From Vespa crabro (Eukaryota; Arthropoda; Insecta; Hymenoptera; Vespidae), in the NCBI RefSeq assembly GCF_910589235.1, contig NC_060975.1, forward strand, positions 3,549,569 through 3,613,568: a stretch of DNA of 64,000 bases, in the 5' to 3' direction. Of the stretch, positions 59,869-64,000 are shown piece by piece. The notes beneath the pieces were generated by a model. It worked only from the letters and a program-made list of their open reading frames with translations, ran no database searches and was not told the origin of the DNA. Each line of letters begins with the position of its first letter. Position 1 is the first letter of the stretch. A program made the translations under genes and the position numbers.

Positions 59869-60720
59869 TTTCTTTTCTTTTCCTTTTTCTTGTTTTTTTT
59901 CTTTTCATTTTTTTTTTTTTCATTTTTTTTCTTTTTTCTTTTTTTACTCTTAGTGTTGAAAGCTTTGCACACGGTCTTTGCCAACGATTCTCGCCGTTTC
60001 GAGCTCTTTATTGCACACTCCCACCGCCTGTTGTTTTTTCTAACACGACGAATTTTTTTCTGTCTACCAAGCAGCCACCACACTACGGTGGTAGTTTCGT
60101 GTTTTTAATTCGACGAGTCGCGTTTCCTTTATTAAATTCTACGTGGAAGAAGAAAAGAAAAAAAAAAAAAAAATACAGGCAAATCTTCAAGTACGTCCAT
60201 GTTTCGCGCTCGATTTACTTTCTTTACGTCTTTTGTCTTTTTTTTCCCTTTTTTTTTGTCTTTTTTTTTTTGTCTTTTTTTTCCCCTCCTCGACATCCAC
60301 CACACTCCCTCGCCTCTCCTCCCCTGCCATCGCCGTCACTGCTTTCTTTTGACACTTTTCTGGATGATTCTTTTTACAAAAAAAAAAAAAAAAGAAAGAG
60401 AAAAAAAAAATAAAAGAAAATAAAATAAAAAAAAAGAAAAAAATAAAAAAAAGAAAAAAAAATAAAAGAGAAAAAAATGTTTAATCGATGAAGAAAATGT
60501 TAGAACAAATTATTTCACTATAGCATACGAAAAAATATTTTCGATTTTGGAAAAATAGCTTTTCAAAAAGTCGACAAATTAAACGCGTTTGTTATCTTAT
60601 CCATCCATTTTTCCTTCTATATTTCTTATTCTTTCATAATTCTTTTGCATTTGATCTCTTTTTGATTATTATAAAGGAAAAATTTTGTTGACATTTTTAA
60701 CTGCGATGAAAAATTTTCGA
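59581..60720. other. Hairpin, AC repeat and pyrimidine-rich DNA
   Basis: A perfect 8-bp-stem hairpin CGAACGAC/GTCGTTCG lies at 59605-59628. Then come TTTC units, (AC)n at 59747-59772, long T/C tracts, a small unique patch at 59950-60150 and A-rich DNA. The 277- and 171-codon frames here are mostly Phe/Ser/Leu from T/C tracts and are rejected as genes. Confidence 0.65.
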
Positions 60721-60724
60721 TTAC

Positions 60725-60975
60725 TTAACACGTTCCGTGAGAAGCCATTTTTCTCTGACTTGTCGTTCAGGCCATATATATGTTTTCAGCGCCTTAAATA
60801 AATATGACTGCGTGTACCACCGGTGGTACACGCGGCTCGAAGATCGTTTAACGCGTACTACCGGTGGTACACGCGGCTAGAAGATCGTTTAACGCGTATC
60901 ACCGGTGGTACACGCGGCCTGAAGATCAAGTTTAATGTGTACCACCGGTGGTACACATGGCACGGAACGTGTTAA
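60725..60975. mobile_element. TTAA-flanked MITE with palindromic subrepeats, piggyBac-like (element 3)
   Basis: Element 60729-60971 lies between TTAA at 60725-60728 and TTAA at 60972-60975. Its ends are a perfect 11-base inverted repeat, CACGTTCCGTG and CACGGAACGTG, and GCCAT follows close inside both ends. It contains four copies of a palindrome centred on ACCGGT, at about 60810, 60851, 60892 and 60935. There is no coding capacity. TTAA duplication plus short perfect ends point to a piggyBac-type element moved in trans. The intact TTAA and exact ends suggest it is the youngest of the three. Confidence 0.85.
60810..60958. repeat. Four-copy palindromic tandem repeat inside element 3
   Basis: The word ACCGGTGGTAC starts at 60819, 60860, 60901 and 60944 (spacings 41, 41, 43). 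Units 1 (60810-60833) and 4 (60935-60958) are perfect 24-bp palindromes, while units 2 and 3 have damaged left arms. Linkers carry GAAGATCGTTTAACGCGTA. Confidence 0.95.
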
Positions 60976-61365
60976 GAATTATAAAAATAAATAAAAATCG
61001 TTAAATCCATTGGGATTCGTCGATGTAACGGTAATCGGAATAGGTGAACGTTGATGGCAATTAAACCGACACAATTGTTTATTTTATTGTATTTAGAAGC
61101 ATGCGTTACGATAGTGTTTGTTAGCAAATTACGTAACACCGGCGCTGCGAGTATATTGTCGAACTAGTCGAAGCAAACCTATTAAAACTACGTAGTTTTG
61201 ATGGTCTCGCTATTTCGAATAGACAGGATGTTGTTATTGCTTGCTTCAACGTCAACGGTTCGTTGTTAACTAATTTATTGATTATTTGAACAACCGACCA
61301 CGAGATTTGTTCGAATAGAATGATTGAAAATCAAATACAATGATTGAATTCTATTCAGTTACGAG
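60976..61365. other. Unique CpG-containing island
   Basis: Unique sequence with a perfect 16-bp palindrome AAAACTACGTAGTTTT (61184-61199), a forkhead-type ATTGTTTATTTTATTG (61073-61088) and GCACCGGCGCTGCGAG-like DNA. No frame of note. Candidate conserved non-coding element. Confidence 0.4.
61184..61199. repeat. 16-base perfect palindrome
   Basis: AAAACTACGTAGTTTT reads identically on both strands and lies in unique, non-microsatellite DNA, so slippage does not explain it easily. It may be a dimer-binding site. Confidence 0.9.
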
Positions 61366-61538
61366 CTGATATTTCGAGTCGGGCTCATTCTTTTATCCTT
61401 TTTCATTAGATTTATTTAGAGTCATTATTTTAGTGGTTGCATCACGTATTATCTAAAACTGTATATGTATATATATGTGTGTATATAAGTATATATCATA
61501 TGTATGTACATGTGTGTACGTGAGTATGGATATACAAT

Positions 61539-61569
<31 letters not shown>

Positions 61570-62208
61570 TACACAATGTTGTGCAATAACGTTGATCAAT
61601 TTATTTACAAAACTCGATACGTTGAGGATTATAATAAGGTAATAATCATCTTTTATTTTGTAGTTAAACGTACAAAGGATTTTTATATAGGTCAACTATG
61701 CTTTTTTTTCTGACAGATTCATACTTTTTCGATAGCATTGATCAATTTTTTATAAAAAAAAAGAAAAAAGGTATTAATTCAAGAAGTTAATTTAAATTAT
61801 TTTTATTTGAATTTGAAACAAGTTACGAAAGAAAAAGTTTTTCGATGTATCGATCATCTTATTTAATATTTTAATGATTATTAATAGATCTATTTGATGA
61901 TTTAAATAAATGAAATGAAATACAATTAAAAAAAAAAAAAAACATAATTGTAACAAAAATTTTTAACGATTTCATTAAAATCGTTGTTGTTGTTAAACGG
62001 GAGAAAAATGGAAAAGTTGCATTTATTAAAAAATTATTATACATAAAATCGATTTTATTATATCGATATTCTTTTAATCCTTTAATTAATAAAGAATAAA
62101 TTACGATTGAAAACGATTTTTCTTTCGAAGACATTCGAAAGATTTATATTTATAATTTATATAGTATAATTGTTCGTAGTAATAATAGTAAATAGGCTAG
62201 CATAAATT
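61366..62208. other. AT-rich non-coding DNA
   Basis: AT-rich DNA with (AT)n-(AC)n at 61538-61576 and poly(A) at 61926-61942. No gene is seen. Confidence 0.7.
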
Positions 62209-62745
62209 TTTGGAATTTATAAAGATCAATATGTCACTGAACCAATTTAAATGAAATTTATGGATCAATGGGTAAATATAAACATTTTCAATTTAAATGT
62301 GAATATTATCGAAAACAAAAATATGTGGAAACTCAAATGAAATATTGATATTTAAAGAGCAGAATTTTCTCTAACATTTGTTTTTATTTTCGATTCATTG
62401 TTAATAATTAATTAACAATTAAGTATTATTTATTAATTTTTTTAACAAACAAATATTAAATTCGTATTACTTTGCAAAAGAAAGAATTCAAATCGCGATT
62501 GATTTATATATATATATAAAAAGAAAAAAGAAAAAAAATTACAAAAATTAATGAATAATTAATAAATGAATTATCTCTTTTTTCTTTTTCTTTTTTCTTT
62601 TTTCTTTTTTTTTTATTAAAGGAACAATCTTTTTCCTACATTATTAATAGCCACGTTTTTCATTTGCATGGTAATATCTCTGGAACTGAAGTTCTCGGTG
62701 ACTCGAATCGAATATCATTTTAAACATGGGAAAATTTTCTCCAAT

Positions 62746-62785
<40 letters not shown>

Positions 62786-63110
62786 TCTTTTCTGCATATT
62801 GTTAATAATTAATTAACAATTCATTTTGTAAATAAGTTTAATAAATGAATTCTTACGATACTAAATTCACATTATTTTACAACGAAAGAATGATTCGAAT
62901 TGTGTCACTGATATATAATGTTAAAAAAATTAATGGATAATTGATAAACGAATTTCTTTTTCTTATCTTTTTTTTTTCCTTTTTTTTTCCAAGAAACAAA
63001 TTTTTTTCTACATTATTTGTAAACACGTTTTCCATTTGCATGGGGAGAGGGGTGGGGGAATATCTTTGGAATTTAAAGATCATAGGGACATGAAACACAA
63101 ATATGCAAAA
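62209..63110 (-). repeat. Degenerate ~300-bp tandem repeat, cluster B (inverted copy of cluster A)
   Basis: Three units read on the minus strand begin near 63085, 62696 and 62325. Landmarks match the reverse complement of cluster A: TTTTTCATTTGCATGG--ATATCTCTGGAA at 62656-62685 and a similar core near 63027-63070, TTGTTAATAATTAATTAACAA at 62398 and 62799, and the outer segment GGAATTTATAAAG at 62211. Units are longer than in A because of AT and T-rich expansions. It has no coding content. Confidence 0.8.
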
Positions 63111-63150
63111 GCAAGCGCAGAGTAAGCGGCTATAAATGTCTCCATAAACT

Positions 63151-63290
63151 AATAATTTCTCAACGTACATGGGTTAATACTGTTTTTATAGAGAATATCG
63201 AGCCGGTGTCTACCCGATGTAATCAAAAACATATGATTCCATTTAATAAAACACAGTTGACCTTCATATGTTCCCCAGGCGTTCACCTGC
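63151..63290 (+). repeat. Dispersed repeat copy, partner of 7364-7540
   Basis: It shares the ordered landmarks AATAATTTCTC, TACATGGGTTAA, AAAAACATATGATTCC (63225-63240) and CTTCATATGTTC with 7364-7540 in the same orientation. It lies just beyond cluster B. Confidence 0.6.
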
Positions 63291-63632
63291 AAAAAAAAAA
63301 AAATTATTACCGTCATATTATGGAAGCCCTCTATGTATTCTACGACTTTTTCAAATAAAATTTCTCGATATTACTATAAAAAAGAACGAAGAAGTAGAAT
63401 ATTCCATGTTGAATAAGATTCATTTTCCTACCTTTGCATATGTCTAAATATTCTTCATTTATTTATATATTTATATAACATCGTATATAATATGATATAT
63501 GAATATATCTAATTACCATATATGCCACACACATAAGTATACAAATAAGTACATCTCTAATTTATTTTCATTGTATGTAGTAGTAAATTATAGGAAAAAA
63601 AAAGGATAAGAAATTCCATATTTAGTATAACT

Positions 63633-63697
<65 letters not shown>

Positions 63698-64000
63698 ATA
63701 TTTATAATTAATGTATATTATTATCAATGGAAAACGAAAGTAGATGAATAGAATTTGTTAAAAAGTATTTATCAACCTTAGCCTTAGGTACTTGTCGTCT
63801 ATCGTTTGTTTGTTCGGTTGTTTGTTTGTTCGTTCGTTCGTTCGTTCGTCTGTTCGTTTGTCCATTCATTCATTCATTCGATTCCGAAAGGTCGATACGA
63901 ATTCGTCCATCTATATTGATTAGTAATAAGCGAAACGATCAAACGACCTCTTTTTCTTTTTTTTTTCTTTTTTTTTTTTTTTTATCAAACAAAATAAATA
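63291..64000. other. AT-rich DNA and tetranucleotide repeats
   Basis: AT-rich DNA with (AT)n at 63639-63691, TTTG/TTCG/TTCA tetranucleotides at 63804-63880 and terminal poly(T). No gene is seen. Confidence 0.75.
63804..63880. repeat. (TTTG)n/(TTCG)n/(ATTC)n tetranucleotide array
   Basis: Successive tetranucleotide units differ by one base from each other, consistent with slippage plus point change. CpG is retained in the TTCG units. Confidence 0.9.

Noticed and set aside
59580..60413. 277-codon plus-strand open frame
   Set aside because: It is mostly Phe/Ser/Leu from T/C tracts, with Lys/Arg from a terminal A-rich tract. Low complexity and no domain.

Overview
The window reads as non-coding DNA from an AT-rich, CpG-tolerant animal nuclear genome. 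An insect, most likely a hymenopteran (wasp, hornet or bee), fits best. This rests on the AT background, frequent undepleted CpG words (tcga, cgat, acgt), very dense microsatellites (GA/CT, AT, AC/GT, AAT, GATA, GTGA) and short TTAA-flanked transposon relics. It is an inference from composition; no gene or marker fixes the species. I find no protein-coding exon, tRNA, rRNA, known miRNA, CRISPR array or intact transposon gene that I can defend. The longer open frames are nearly all translations of (CT)n, (TA)n or poly(T)/poly(A) tracts. The window is most likely intergenic or the inside of a very large intron.

Three layers can be separated. (1) The background is AT-rich DNA with homopolymers and dozens of microsatellites. 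(2) Decayed repeats include three TTAA-type (piggyBac-like) non-autonomous elements: 2341-2614, 42303-42541 (TTAA sites decayed) and 60729-60971, the last with four copies of a CACCGGTG-centred palindrome. They also include six clusters of degenerate 0.1-0.4 kb tandem units, at 6.0-6.8, 26.4-27.0, 29.0-29.7, 31.9-32.5, 40.4-41.3 and 62.2-63.1 kb. The clusters at 6.0-6.8 and 62.2-63.1 kb are the same repeat in opposite orientation about 56 kb apart. A separate short sequence near each (7364-7540 and 63151-63290) is shared in direct orientation. (3) About two dozen islands of 0.15-0.7 kb have balanced, non-repetitive, CpG-containing sequence. They are candidate regulatory DNA, and a few carry promoter-like or homeodomain-, E2F-, E-box- or octamer-like words.

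Layout: 0-9.7 kb is AT-rich with MITE 1, tandem cluster A and microsatellites. 9.7-24 kb alternates CpG islands (9.7-10.4, 12.4-12.8, 13.3-13.5, 15.4-15.85, 16.4-16.6, 18.1-18.9, 19.66-20.13, 21.4-22.2, 23.6-24.06 kb) with long GA/CT, AT and poly(T) tracts. 24-33 kb is AT-rich with three degenerate tandem clusters, a G-quadruplex motif at 27.1 kb and islands at 27.2-27.5, 28.5-28.8, 31.3-31.6 and 32.6-32.8 kb. 33.5-39 kb holds several candidate conserved elements. 40.4-42.6 kb holds a diverged tandem duplication and MITE 2. 44.2 kb has a 21-bp-stem hairpin and 46.2-46.5 kb the best core-promoter candidate. 47.4-53.7 kb mixes a higher-order CT minisatellite with islands at 50.7-51.3 and 53.2-53.7 kb. 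56.4-58.1 kb is pyrimidine-rich with two G4 motifs, 60.7-61.4 kb holds MITE 3 and an island, and 62.2-63.3 kb holds cluster B.

No genes work together here. What biology can be supported lies in the repeat history and in possible cis-regulatory elements, which need comparative or expression data to confirm.
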